The notes below the pieces were generated by a model. It worked only from the letters and a program-made list of their open reading frames with translations, did no database searches and was not told the origin of the DNA. The translations under genes and the position numbers were made by a program. Source: Clostridiales bacterium (GTDB lineage: Bacteria > Bacillota > Clostridia > Christensenellales > Christensenellaceae). Taken from it: DNA of 13,391 nucleotides. Each line of letters opens with the position of its first letter. Position 1 is the first letter of the stretch. Where the stretch lies: NCBI GenBank assembly GCA_003510345.1, contig DOMW01000080.1:375-13765 (forward strand). The letters run 5' to 3'. Shown here in pieces: positions 1 to 7,408 of this stretch.

Positions 1-17
1 ATGTTTACAAGCGCCAT
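1..17 (-). CDS. 5' end of a gene cut by the window edge, possibly class II fructose-bisphosphate aldolase
   Basis: Only the first five codons and two bases of the sixth are inside the window: ATG GCG CTT GTA AAC AT, giving M-A-L-V-N then I or M. A strong Shine-Dalgarno, GGAGGAG (plus-strand 27-33), sits 9 nt before the ATG, so a real start is likely. It begins 24 nt after the stop of the P-type ATPase on the same strand and is probably in that operon. Class II fructose- or tagatose-bisphosphate aldolases very often begin MALVN or MALVS followed by a Lys-Glu-Met stretch. That identity rests on five residues and is a guess; it would suit the sugar isomerase/epimerase two genes upstream. The existence of a gene start is much surer than its name. 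Confidence 0.45.
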
Positions 18-41
18 TGTTTCCTGCTCCTCCAGTCTAAA

Positions 42-2435
42 CTATTCTTCGTCCAAAGCGTCGATCCGCCCGATCATCTTCTTCCCCATTCGCCGCTTTT
101 CCAGCGAGGCAAAAGCCTTTTTTGCCAGCCATTCAAAAAACAGCAGCAGCAAGGGCATGGCCGCGCACATAGCGGCTACAAACACGATCTGCGGCGGCGT
201 AAGGGGCGCAATTTCAAAGAAGTCGTGCAGGAAAATCACACCGAGCGCAAACAGGCCGATCATGCCAATCAAAACGGCCTTTCTTATCCATGTGAACGGG
301 ACGCTCACCTTCACCAGCACCCACAGGCTGCCCGCCACCGAAAGGTATACGCACATCGCCGCAAGTTCCGCCGGCGTGGCCGCAAGCAAAGGCACAAGGT
401 AATTGGCCAGTATGATGGCCACCGTGACCGTAAGCCCGCCCGGCAGTGATTTTTCCAGCACGTTGCGCGTGAATTTGCCGCGAATGCGGTCATATTGCGG
501 TTCTAACGCCAAAAAGAACGAGGGCGCGCCGATCGTCACAAACGACGTTACCACAAGCTGAAGCGGCGTGAAAGGATAAGCCGACTCAAATAAAAACAAC
601 GTCGCCAGGGCCAGCAGCACGGAATACACGGTTTTCGTAATAAACAGCGTAGCCACGCGCTGTATGTTGTTAATGATTTTCCTGCCGTCCTCCACCACAT
701 GCAGCAAATGCGAAAGGCCGGAGTCCATCAGCACGATATCGGACACGTTTTTTGCCGCGTCGCTCCCCGAGGCCACCGCCACGCTGCAATCCGCCGCTTT
801 CAGCGCAAGCACGTCGTTCACCCCGTCGCCCATCATAGCGACTTTTTTGTCCTGCGCGCGAAGAAGCTCCACCATCTGCTTCTTCTGCGCGGGCGAAACC
901 CTGCCAAACACAGTGTATTCGGCCGTGGCCGCGGCAAGTTCTTCCTGTGTTTTGAGCGTGGAAGCGTCCACATAGCGCGCGGCCCCTTTCACGCCCGACT
1001 GCTGTGCGATATACGCAACCGTGCGGGGGTGGTCGCCCGAGATGATCTTTATTTCCACATCATAGCGGTCGAAATATTCGAGCGTTTCGCGCGTGCCTTC
1101 CCGCACCCTGTCCGCCAGCAGCAGAAAGGCGAGCGGGGTAAGCCCCTCTGGCAGGGCGTTCCCCTCCGGCGCATTTTTGCTGTGCGCCAGCAGCAGCACC
1201 CTGCCGCCATCCGCCGCGATCTCCCCTTCCTGCTTTTTCAGCGCTTCCTGCCCGTGCGGGAAGAGTATATTTGCCGCGCCCAGCAGGTATGTGCCTCGTC
1301 CCGCGAAGCTGACGCCGCTGTATTTGCGTTCGGAAGAAAACGGTATAATGGCCTGCGCCTGCCACTCATTCGCGGCGGGGAACCGTTCCCGTATCGCGTT
1401 TATTGCCGCGTTCTCGTCGCTTACCGCGCCGCAGAAATTTTGCAGTATTTCTTCCATGTCCCCCTCCGCCAGAGGGATCAGTTTTTCAAACCGCACTTTC
1501 CCTTCGGTGAGCGTGCCCGTTTTATCCAGGCAGATGATATCCACGCGCGCCAGCGTTTCTATGCCATACATATCCTGCACCAGCGTTTTATCGTGCGCAA
1601 GAAAGATGACGCTCGCCACAAACGCGATGCTGGTCATGAGTATCAGCCCTTCGGGTATCATGCCGATAAGGCCCGCCACCGTCTTTACCACCGCTTCATC
1701 CGGCAGGATGCCGAGCAGCACGTTTTGCTTGTAAAAGAGCATGACCCCCACCGGGATGATGATGTAGCTGATCACCTTCAAAATATTGCCCAGCGTGGAA
1801 TATAGTTCGGATTTTCGCCGTTTTTGTTCTTTTGCCGTGCGCGAGATGCGGTTCGCATAGTTTTCCGCGCCCACACGCTCGACCTTCGCGCGCGCACTGC
1901 CCGAGACAACAAAGCTGCCAGAATACAAAAAATCGCCCGGGTGCTTGGCGATAACGTCCGATTCGCCCGAGATCAGCGACTCGTTTACCTCTAGGTAACC
2001 GGAAATAAGCGTTGCGTCGGCGGCAATCTGGTTGCCGCTTAAAAGCTCCACCACATCGTCTAAAACAAGCTCGCCCACGCGCACGGAAGACGCCGCGCCA
2101 TTTCGTATTACGCGCACGCGCGCCGCCACGATAAGCGCCAGTTTATCGAGCGTGCGTTTGGCGGAAAATTCCTGCACGATGCCCACAAGGAAATTCGCGG
2201 TCACAATAACCATAAACACCAGGTCTTTGTAAGCCCCTACGAAGACGAGCAGCAAAAACAGCGCGATATTCAGTATATTAAAGAACGTAAAGAAATGTTC
2301 CCACAATATCCGGCCATAGGATTTTGTGGTGTTTGCGGCATATTCGTTGGTGAGCCCGTCCCGGACGCGCCGCGCCACCTGTTCGTTGGAAAGGCCGGTA
2401 TCTTCCGGCGGGGTATAGCGTTCAGGTTCTTCCAT
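42..2435 (-). CDS. CtpE-like cation-transporting P-type ATPase (HAD-IC family)
   Basis: This 797-residue membrane pump couples ATP hydrolysis to cation transport through an aspartyl-phosphate. Seen: two N-terminal helices (about 46-90), actuator loop SGES at 156-159 (an S instead of the usual T), M4 motif MIPEGL at 259-264, phosphorylation motif DKTGTLT with Asp304, nucleotide-domain stretch with FSSERK then LGA where many P-type pumps have KGA, hinge GDGVND at 536-541, and six C-terminal helices, about ten in all. PEGL in M4 without a CPC motif or HMA domain puts it with the P2-like/CtpE group, not the heavy-metal P1B pumps. Mycobacterial CtpE has been linked to calcium uptake; the ion here cannot be read from sequence. 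The ATG lies 9 nt after the isomerase stop with only a weak GGGCGG as ribosome site, suggesting translational coupling. A KR-rich tail ends at TAG. Confidence 0.93.
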   Translation of the reverse strand: MEEPERYTPPEDTGLSNEQVARRVRDGLTNEYAANTTKSYGRILWEHFFTFFNILNIALFLLLVFVGAYKDLVFMVIVTANFLVGIVQEFSAKRTLDKLALIVAARVRVIRNGAASSVRVGELVLDDVVELLSGNQIAADATLISGYLEVNESLISGESDVIAKHPGDFLYSGSFVVSGSARAKVERVGAENYANRISRTAKEQKRRKSELYSTLGNILKVISYIIIPVGVMLFYKQNVLLGILPDEAVVKTVAGLIGMIPEGLILMTSIAFVASVIFLAHDKTLVQDMYGIETLARVDIICLDKTGTLTEGKVRFEKLIPLAEGDMEEILQNFCGAVSDENAAINAIRERFPAANEWQAQAIIPFSSERKYSGVSFAGRGTYLLGAANILFPHGQEALKKQEGEIAADGGRVLLLAHSKNAPEGNALPEGLTPLAFLLLADRVREGTRETLEYFDRYDVEIKIISGDHPRTVAYIAQQSGVKGAARYVDASTLKTQEELAAATAEYTVFGRVSPAQKKQMVELLRAQDKKVAMMGDGVNDVLALKAADCSVAVASGSDAAKNVSDIVLMDSGLSHLLHVVEDGRKIINNIQRVATLFITKTVYSVLLALATLFLFESAYPFTPLQLVVTSFVTIGAPSFFLALEPQYDRIRGKFTRNVLEKSLPGGLTVTVAIILANYLVPLLAATPAELAAMCVYLSVAGSLWVLVKVSVPFTWIRKAVLIGMIGLFALGVIFLHDFFEIAPLTPPQIVFVAAMCAAMPLLLLFFEWLAKKAFASLEKRRMGKKMIGRIDALDEE

Positions 2436-2444
2436 GCCGCCCGC

Positions 2445-3248
2445 TTACACCAGCCCCCGCATATACGACGCGTATGCCGCAAACGCGATGCCCGGTTCTT
2501 CCAGCGAAAGGTCCCACCGTTTGAGCCATTCCAGCGAGAAGTAGCCGTCAAAGCCTATTTCCAAAAGCTTGTTCACACACGCCGCAACCGGCAGGTCGCC
2601 GTAGCTAATCATCGTATATTTCAGCTTGCCATCCTGCATAACGGAATCCTTTATGTGTACGTGGCGGATGAAATCGCCCACCGTTTGCACCGTATATTCG
2701 GGCGTTTCGCCAAAATAGCGGTAGGGGTGGTGGATATCCCAGATCACGCCCACATTATTCTCCCCCGTGCGGTCAATCAGCCCCGCGAGGCGGGCGGAAT
2801 TCGCGAAATACCCGTTTGTTTCCACCAATACATCCACATTTTTTTGCTTTGCGTATTGCGCCACTTTTTTAAGCTGCGACGCGACAAAAGCCGGGTCCAG
2901 CTCGCCGCTCTGCTCCGGGCCGTAATCGGCCAGCACGCGTACATATTTAACGCCCATATCGCTTGCGGTGTCCACATAAGCCTTTGCCTGGTACACCGTA
3001 TCGTCCGGCATATTTTTATCGTGGATATAGCAGGCGGAAGTAAGGCAGGCGATGGCCAGCCCTTTTTTTGCCAGCAGCTCTTTTGTTTTTGGCGCGTTTT
3101 GCGGGGAAAACTGCGGTATACGCGTACCGTCCAGCTCGTTGCCGACGCCGCGTATCTCCACGCCGTCATAGCCCATATCCTTCGCCGTCACGATGATATC
3201 TTCAAAGCTCCAGTCCGGGCAGCCCAATGTGGAAAATGATAGTTTCAT
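2445..3248 (-). CDS. Sugar phosphate isomerase/epimerase family protein (AP endonuclease 2/xylose isomerase-like TIM barrel)
   Basis: This soluble 267-residue protein has the length and layout of the single-domain TIM-barrel isomerase/epimerase family (IolE, IolI, tagatose epimerase relatives). Visible motifs: N-terminal strand KLSFSTLG with CPDW, VEIRG at 30-34, and the expected metal ligands Glu143 (LVETNG), Asp171 and His174 (WDIHHP), His198 (HVHIKD) and Glu240 (SLEW). Glu143 and Glu240 would be the acid/base pair in this family. Substrate is unknown; a keto-sugar, inositol derivative or sugar phosphate are all possible. An upstream in-frame start would add 8 residues, but the chosen ATG has AGGAGTGAGG just before it, so it is preferred. 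It is the first gene behind a good promoter within and after the pepF end, and is followed after 9 nt by the P-type ATPase. Confidence 0.88.
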   Translation of the reverse strand: MKLSFSTLGCPDWSFEDIIVTAKDMGYDGVEIRGVGNELDGTRIPQFSPQNAPKTKELLAKKGLAIACLTSACYIHDKNMPDDTVYQAKAYVDTASDMGVKYVRVLADYGPEQSGELDPAFVASQLKKVAQYAKQKNVDVLVETNGYFANSARLAGLIDRTGENNVGVIWDIHHPYRYFGETPEYTVQTVGDFIRHVHIKDSVMQDGKLKYTMISYGDLPVAACVNKLLEIGFDGYFSLEWLKRWDLSLEEPGIAFAAYASYMRGLV

Positions 3249-3287
3249 AGCCTCACTCCTCTTCGCGCACACTTTTTGTTCCCATTA

Positions 3288-3316
3288 ATTATAGCACGCT
3301 CAGAACGCCTTTTCAA
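3288..3316 (-). promoter_or_regulatory. Sigma-A-type promoter with extended -10 for the isomerase/ATPase operon
   Basis: Read on the minus strand: TTGAAA (3311-3316), 17-base spacer, TATAAT (3288-3293), with TG one base before the -10 (TGCTATAAT). The -35 box and part of the spacer lie inside the last codons of pepF. Start of transcription would fall near 3281, giving a leader of about 30 nt that carries the AGGAG ribosome site of the isomerase. No operator-like palindrome was seen around it. Confidence 0.72.
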
Positions 3317-5102
3317 ACTCCGTAAGCGCATTTTCAAATTCCCGCATACAAACCTCCACCGGCCCGCCGGAAGCAAGGTTCACGCCCGCGAGCTTCAGCA
3401 GGTCGAGCGGGTGGCCGCTGCCGCCCGATGAAAGGAAGCCTATGTACTGGGAAACGGCGTCCTTTTTGCCCGATAAAATATCGGACGCGATCTGCACCGC
3501 GCACGAAAAACCGGTCGCGTATTTGTACACATAGAACGCGTTGTAAAAATGCGGGATACGCGCCCATTCATAGGTAATGAACTCGTCGCGCTGCATGTCT
3601 TTGCCATAATACCGCGCGTTTAAGTCGCCGTACATATCACACAGCGAGGCATGTGTAAGCGGCATCCCCGCTTCCGCGCTGCCGTGCGTCATCTTCTCAA
3701 ATTCGGCGAACATCGTCTGGCGCATCACCGTGGTGCGGAACTGGTCGAGGTAGTGGTTCAGTATGTATTGGCGCTGTTTTTTCGCTTTGACGGTGCCGAG
3801 CAAATAATGCGTCAGCAAGATCTCATTGACCGTGCTGGCGACCTCCGCCACAAAGATCGTATACCCCGCCTTTGCTTCGGGCTGGTTTGCGTTGGAGTAA
3901 TGCGAGTGCATGGCGTGGCCCAGCTCGTGCGCGATGGTGAACACGCTGTCAAGGTCGCCCCGGTGGTTTAAAAGCACATACGGGTGTACGCCGTAAACGC
4001 CCCACGAATACGCGCCGGATGTTTTGCCCGGCGTCTCCTGCACGTCGATCCAGCGCTCGGCAAGCGCGGCGTCTATCAGCGCGGCGTATTCCTTGCCCAG
4101 CGGCGCGAGGCCCTGTTTCACCATCGTCATCGCTTTATCAAACGGGTATTCGTTTGTTACATTTGCCACAAGCGGCGCGTAGATATCGTACATGCACAAT
4201 TCGTCTACATTTAATATCTTTTTGCGCAAAGCCACATAACGGTGCATCACCGGCAGGCTTTTGTGCACGGCGCCTATCAGGTTGTCGTAAAGCGACACAG
4301 GCACATTGTCCGAAAAGAGCGGGCGGTCTATCGCGCGCTTGAATTTCCGCGCCCGCGCGTAGAAAATATCTTTTTTCACACTGGCGGCATAGGCCGTGCC
4401 GATGGTATTGATATTTTGTTTGTATACCTGGTACATTTTTTCATAGGCGCGCTTGCGTACGTTCCTGTCCGCAGACTGCATGAGCACGATGAAGCTGCCG
4501 TGCGTCAGCGGCACGCGCCTGCCCTTTTCGCCCACCACGCCGCCAAACCTTAAATCGGCGTTATTGAGCATCGTAAAGATATCCCGGGGCGCGCCCGCAA
4601 GCTCCCCGCTCATAGAGAGCAGCTTTTCTTCCTTTGCGGAAAGCACGTGCTTTTTGGAACGGAGCAGCTCGCGCAGCATAAAGTCATAGTTTTTCAAACC
4701 GGAAAGCGCAGGTTTCTCGTCCGCTTTCTTGAGCCAGCGTTCGAGCACGCCTTTTTCCATCGCCAAAAGGTCGGGGTTCATAAAGCTGAGCGCGGCGGAA
4801 AGGCGCACGTTCAGCTCGGTCGCCCGCTGCGCCATCGCCTGATACGCGGCATTCGCGTTGTCTTCGTCGCGGCGCATACGCGCGTACACAAATAGGTTTG
4901 CCGCGATATGCTCCATCCGCTCGATGCGAAGAAGCGCGGAAAGAAGCCCCTTTGCGCTTTTAGTCAGGTTTTCTTTTATCTTCGGGACGTCGGCAAACAT
5001 CCCTTCCAGTTTGATAAAGTCCTTTTCCCAGTCCTTGTTTGTAGTATAGATATCTTCCAGCTTCCACTTATACTTTTCGTCGATCTTTTCTCTTTGCGCC
5101 AT
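3300..5102 (-). CDS. pepF: Oligoendopeptidase F (M3B family zinc metallopeptidase)
   Basis: This cytoplasmic zinc endopeptidase cleaves short peptides, typically about 6-20 residues, in peptide turnover. Length (600 residues) is normal for PepF. The catalytic motif HELGH is at 392-396 (TIAHELGHAMHS), with the third zinc ligand probably Glu420 in FVAEVAS; a GVYGVHPYVLLN stretch upstream and the C-terminal FYNAFYVYKYATGFSCA segment are typical of the family. A GTG four codons upstream is in frame, but it lies inside the ribosome site; AAAGAGGTGG (5111-5120) sits 8 nt before the ATG used here. The gene follows the zinc-ribbon gene by 146 nt on the same strand. There is no terminator hairpin after its stop, and the promoter of the next operon begins inside its end. 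No signal peptide is present. Confidence 0.96.
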   Translation of the reverse strand: MAQREKIDEKYKWKLEDIYTTNKDWEKDFIKLEGMFADVPKIKENLTKSAKGLLSALLRIERMEHIAANLFVYARMRRDEDNANAAYQAMAQRATELNVRLSAALSFMNPDLLAMEKGVLERWLKKADEKPALSGLKNYDFMLRELLRSKKHVLSAKEEKLLSMSGELAGAPRDIFTMLNNADLRFGGVVGEKGRRVPLTHGSFIVLMQSADRNVRKRAYEKMYQVYKQNINTIGTAYAASVKKDIFYARARKFKRAIDRPLFSDNVPVSLYDNLIGAVHKSLPVMHRYVALRKKILNVDELCMYDIYAPLVANVTNEYPFDKAMTMVKQGLAPLGKEYAALIDAALAERWIDVQETPGKTSGAYSWGVYGVHPYVLLNHRGDLDSVFTIAHELGHAMHSHYSNANQPEAKAGYTIFVAEVASTVNEILLTHYLLGTVKAKKQRQYILNHYLDQFRTTVMRQTMFAEFEKMTHGSAEAGMPLTHASLCDMYGDLNARYYGKDMQRDEFITYEWARIPHFYNAFYVYKYATGFSCAVQIASDILSGKKDAVSQYIGFLSSGGSGHPLDLLKLAGVNLASGGPVEVCMREFENALTEFEKAF

Positions 5103-5119
5103 GATTCCAACCACCTCTT

Positions 5120-5148
5120 TTTATAATAGTAGTGCATCTATTTATCAA
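5120..5148 (-). promoter_or_regulatory. Candidate promoter for pepF (doubtful spacing)
   Basis: On the minus strand, TTGATA (5143-5148), a 17-base spacer and TATAAA (5120-5125) make a good sigma-A match. However, the predicted transcription start would fall within or at the edge of the pepF ribosome site, so the box may be fortuitous or part of an AT-rich element. The gap 5103-5248 otherwise holds only a weak GCCGCA/TGCGGC inverted repeat with a long loop and no T-run. Confidence 0.3.
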
Positions 5149-5248
5149 CACATTTTACGCCATTTACACAATATCCCGCTTCCATTACTTCCGCCGATGC
5201 CGCACTTTTTTTGACAGTGCTTACCTAACTGGAATATATGCGGCACGA

Positions 5249-5641
5249 TCACGTTTTCCGCAAAAATTTCCCCTTGCATTTGGGGCAGGTGATGTTTATT
5301 TTCCCTTTCCCTCTGGGCACGCGCACTTTCTGCCCGCACGAAGGGCATTTAAAGTATCTGTATTTCTTCGCGTCGCGCATTTTTTGCGGAATACCCGTAA
5401 ACCAGTTCTTCAGCCGGTAGCGGAATTGCAGGTATTTCATATTTTCCTGCTGCCGCTTTGCGATATTTTTGGAAAACATGCGGTATACGCCAAAAACAAG
5501 GGGGATCAGGCTGAGGTAATTTATAAACGCCACCGGTATGAAAAGCGAAGCGACCGTGATTGCGATGGCAAGCACCAACAGAAAAAAAGTGAGCTGGTCT
5601 CCGCCATACCTCCCATACATCATCCGCCTCAGCCAGTTCAT
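5249..5641 (-). CDS. Small zinc-ribbon membrane protein of unknown function
   Basis: The 130-residue product begins MNWLRRMMYGRYGGDQL, followed by two hydrophobic segments (about 17-35 and 36-53), a basic stretch, then a C-terminal zinc ribbon with CPSC at 99-102 and CPKC at 119-122. Similar short proteins (two helices plus zinc ribbon, with the MYGRYG-DQL start) are common in clostridia; their function is not known to me. With both helices crossing the membrane, ends would be on the same side, presumably the cytoplasm. A start 19 codons upstream is possible in frame, but the one chosen has AAGGGAAGGA about 8 nt before it and begins the recognisable family sequence. It is divergent from the ABC transporter operon; a TATACT -10-like box lies at 5671-5676 on the minus strand, without a clear -35. 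Confidence 0.85.
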   Translation of the reverse strand: MNWLRRMMYGRYGGDQLTFFLLVLAIAITVASLFIPVAFINYLSLIPLVFGVYRMFSKNIAKRQQENMKYLQFRYRLKNWFTGIPQKMRDAKKYRYFKCPSCGQKVRVPRGKGKINITCPKCKGKFLRKT

Positions 5642-5758
5642 ACGCGTTTTCCTTCCCTTTTTTATTGAATAGTATAAAGGAAAGCCCGCGCAAAACATAC
5701 TTTTTTTCCCAAACGTTCACAATTTTTTTAATAATGCACTATATTTCCTTACACATAA

Positions 5759-5786
5759 TGTACAATCTGTTTATTTATAGTATAAT
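5759..5786 (+). promoter_or_regulatory. Probable promoter of the ABC importer operon
   Basis: TGTACA (5759-5764, four of six to the -35 consensus), 16-base spacer, then a perfect TATAAT (5781-5786). The surrounding 5700-5800 stretch is much more AT-rich than the genes. Transcription would start near 5793, leaving a leader of about 30 nt with AAAGGAG, too short for a riboswitch. No clear operator palindrome was found in the divergent gap 5642-5824. Confidence 0.5.
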
Positions 5787-5824
5787 TAAATTAAAAGGGT
5801 ATCGGGGATTGAAAGGAGCACGTT

Positions 5825-6478
5825 TTGTTGCTACAGGAAATAGTCCAATTGTTTGCGGAGCGTTCCGGGTTTTTTCTTGAATGTATGGCGGAACACCTGC
5901 GAATATCAGGCATATCCATATTACTTGCCACGGCGATCGGCCTTTCGCTGGGCATCTTCATCAGTGAACGCAAGAAAACCTCGGCGGTGGTGCTGGCCGT
6001 TACCAGTGTGGTCTACACCATACCCTCCATCGCGCTTCTGGGTTTTTTGATCCCGGTATCCGGCATTGGCGACGTTACCGCCATCATCGCGCTTACCGTG
6101 TACGCGCTTCTGCCGATGGTGCGGGGCACATACACCGGCATTTCATCCATCGACCCCGCCATTACCGAGGCCGCGCGCGGCATGGGAAGCACCGATTTCC
6201 AACTGCTCTATAAAATCAAACTGCCGCTCGCCATGCCTGTGATCATATCCGCGCTGCGCAATATGCTTGTCATGACCATCGCCCTTACAGGTATCGCGGC
6301 TTTCATTGGCGCGGGCGGCCTCGGCGTGGCGATCTACCGCGGCATCACCACAAACAACACAGCCATGACGATCGCGGGGAGTATTCTCGTGGCCGTTATG
6401 GCGCTGCTGCTCGATCTGCTGGTCGGCAAAATAGAAAAGCATTTACTCGTCAAATGGAAAATGAAAAAGGAGATATAA
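5825..6478 (+). CDS. ABC transporter permease, glycine betaine/carnitine/choline (OpuBB/OpuCB) family
   Basis: Membrane subunit of an osmolyte-type importer, 217 residues, the usual size of OpuCB/OpuCD-type permeases. About five to six helices are visible (near 27-47, 54-77, 82-103, 143-165, 180-200). The cytoplasmic EAA loop that docks the ATPase is clear: EAARGMGSTDFQLLYKIKLP at 115-134. It starts with two TTG codons in a row (5825 and 5828), lying 6 and 9 nt after AAAGGAG (5812-5818). No ATG or GTG fits, and the second TTG has the better spacing. The stop codon TAA directly abuts the ATG of the receptor gene. Only one permease gene is present, whereas opuC and yeh operons carry two, so a homodimer is expected. 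Substrate is not decided by the sequence. Confidence 0.92.
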   Translation: MLLQEIVQLFAERSGFFLECMAEHLRISGISILLATAIGLSLGIFISERKKTSAVVLAVTSVVYTIPSIALLGFLIPVSGIGDVTAIIALTVYALLPMVRGTYTGISSIDPAITEAARGMGSTDFQLLYKIKLPLAMPVIISALRNMLVMTIALTGIAAFIGAGGLGVAIYRGITTNNTAMTIAGSILVAVMALLLDLLVGKIEKHLLVKWKMKKEI

Positions 6479-7408
6479 ATGAAAAAATTTATTTCACTGG
6501 CAGTTACCGTACTGCTGCTTACCGCACTGCTGCTTGCGGCCTGTTCGTCGGCCGCCCCCGGTTCTTCCGGCGGGCAGCAAAGCGAACTCCCCCCGCTTCA
6601 GATCGCGTCTAAGCCTATGACCGAACAAATGATCCTTGTGGAGATGCTCAAAGCCATCTTAGAGACGCACACCGATTATACGGTGGAGCTAACAAAAGGG
6701 ATCGGCGGCGGCACCAGCAACATACAACCCGCCATGGAAAGAGGCGATTTCCACATGTATCCCGAATATACCAGTACCGGATGGGAGTTCGTCTTAAAGC
6801 AGAAGGGCGGTGTATTATCCGACGAGGAAATGTTTGAGCAGCTTCAGCAGCAATATCAGGAGCAGTTCGGCTTTGAATGGGTGGGGCGCTACGGCTTTGG
6901 CGACCAGTTCGGCCTGGCCGTGCGCAAGCAGATCGCGGACGAACACGGCATCTCCACTTACAGCGACCTCGCGCCGCTCACACCCGAGCTTGTTTTCGCG
7001 GCGGAACCCGATTTCTTTGAACGCGACGACGGGTTCGACAGCCTGTGCGCAACGTATGGATATAAGTTCCGCAGCACAAAAGACATCGATATCGGCCTTA
7101 AATACAACGCCATAAACGCGGGTGAAGTGGACGTGATCGAAATCGCTACAACAGACGGGCAGCTTGCCGCGGCGGACGTCACTGTGCTTGCCGACGACAA
7201 AAAATTCTTCCAGAGCTATTACTGTTACACGGTAGTGCGGCAGGATATTTTAGAACAATATCCCGGCCTGCGGGAAGCGCTTATGAAGATGGAGGGCATT
7301 ATAAATGAGCAAGAGATGATCGCCATGAATTCCGCCGTGGATCTCGATAAAAAGGAAGATGTGGACGTCGCGCTCGAATTTCTCAGAAGTAAAGGGATCA
7401 TAGAATAA
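6479..7408 (+). CDS. Substrate-binding lipoprotein of osmolyte/quaternary-amine ABC importer (OpuAC/OsmF family)
   Basis: Extracytoplasmic receptor of the importer, 309 residues. A lipoprotein signal is clear: MKK, a long Leu/Ala-rich core, then lipobox LAAC with Cys22 and a Ser/Gly/Pro-rich linker to about 38. The mature part matches the OpuAC/ProX type II receptor family: SKPMTEQMILVEML (44-57), GIGGGTSNI (74-82), DFHMYPEYTSTGWEFVL (90-106), VDVIEIATTDGQL (218-229). Family members hold quaternary ammonium groups in an aromatic cage; Tyr94, Tyr97 and Trp102 here, and the FQSYYCY stretch near 244-250, are possible contributors (inference). Translation is probably coupled: the ATG abuts the permease stop and AAAAAGGAG lies just before it. 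The stop overlaps the ATG of the ATPase by one base (TAATG). Choline, carnitine, betaine or proline betaine are candidate ligands. Confidence 0.93.
   Translation: MKKFISLAVTVLLLTALLLAACSSAAPGSSGGQQSELPPLQIASKPMTEQMILVEMLKAILETHTDYTVELTKGIGGGTSNIQPAMERGDFHMYPEYTSTGWEFVLKQKGGVLSDEEMFEQLQQQYQEQFGFEWVGRYGFGDQFGLAVRKQIADEHGISTYSDLAPLTPELVFAAEPDFFERDDGFDSLCATYGYKFRSTKDIDIGLKYNAINAGEVDVIEIATTDGQLAAADVTVLADDKKFFQSYYCYTVVRQDILEQYPGLREALMKMEGIINEQEMIAMNSAVDLDKKEDVDVALEFLRSKGIIE

Noticed and set aside
699..1805. A 368-codon open frame on the plus strand opposite the P-type ATPase
   Set aside because: It has no ribosome site and an Arg/His-rich composition typical of antisense frames in GC-rich genes. 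The minus-strand ATPase carries every family motif over the same bases.
2295..3239. A 314-codon open frame on the plus strand opposite the isomerase
   Set aside because: Same reason: the composition is Phe/His/Arg-rich with no recognisable domain, while the minus-strand isomerase keeps its ligands and start signal.
5161..5248. Inverted repeat GCCGCA/TGCGGC between the zinc-ribbon gene and pepF as a terminator
   Set aside because: The stem is about six bases with a loop over 30 bases and no T-run follows on the minus strand.
5132..5668. A 178-codon plus-strand frame over the pepF/zinc-ribbon gap
   Set aside because: It is antisense to the zinc-ribbon gene, whose two CxxC pairs and ribosome site are clear, and it has no start signal of its own.
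5787..5824. A riboswitch or structured leader before the ABC importer
   Set aside because: The predicted leader is only about 30 nt, most of it ribosome site, with no stem-loop.
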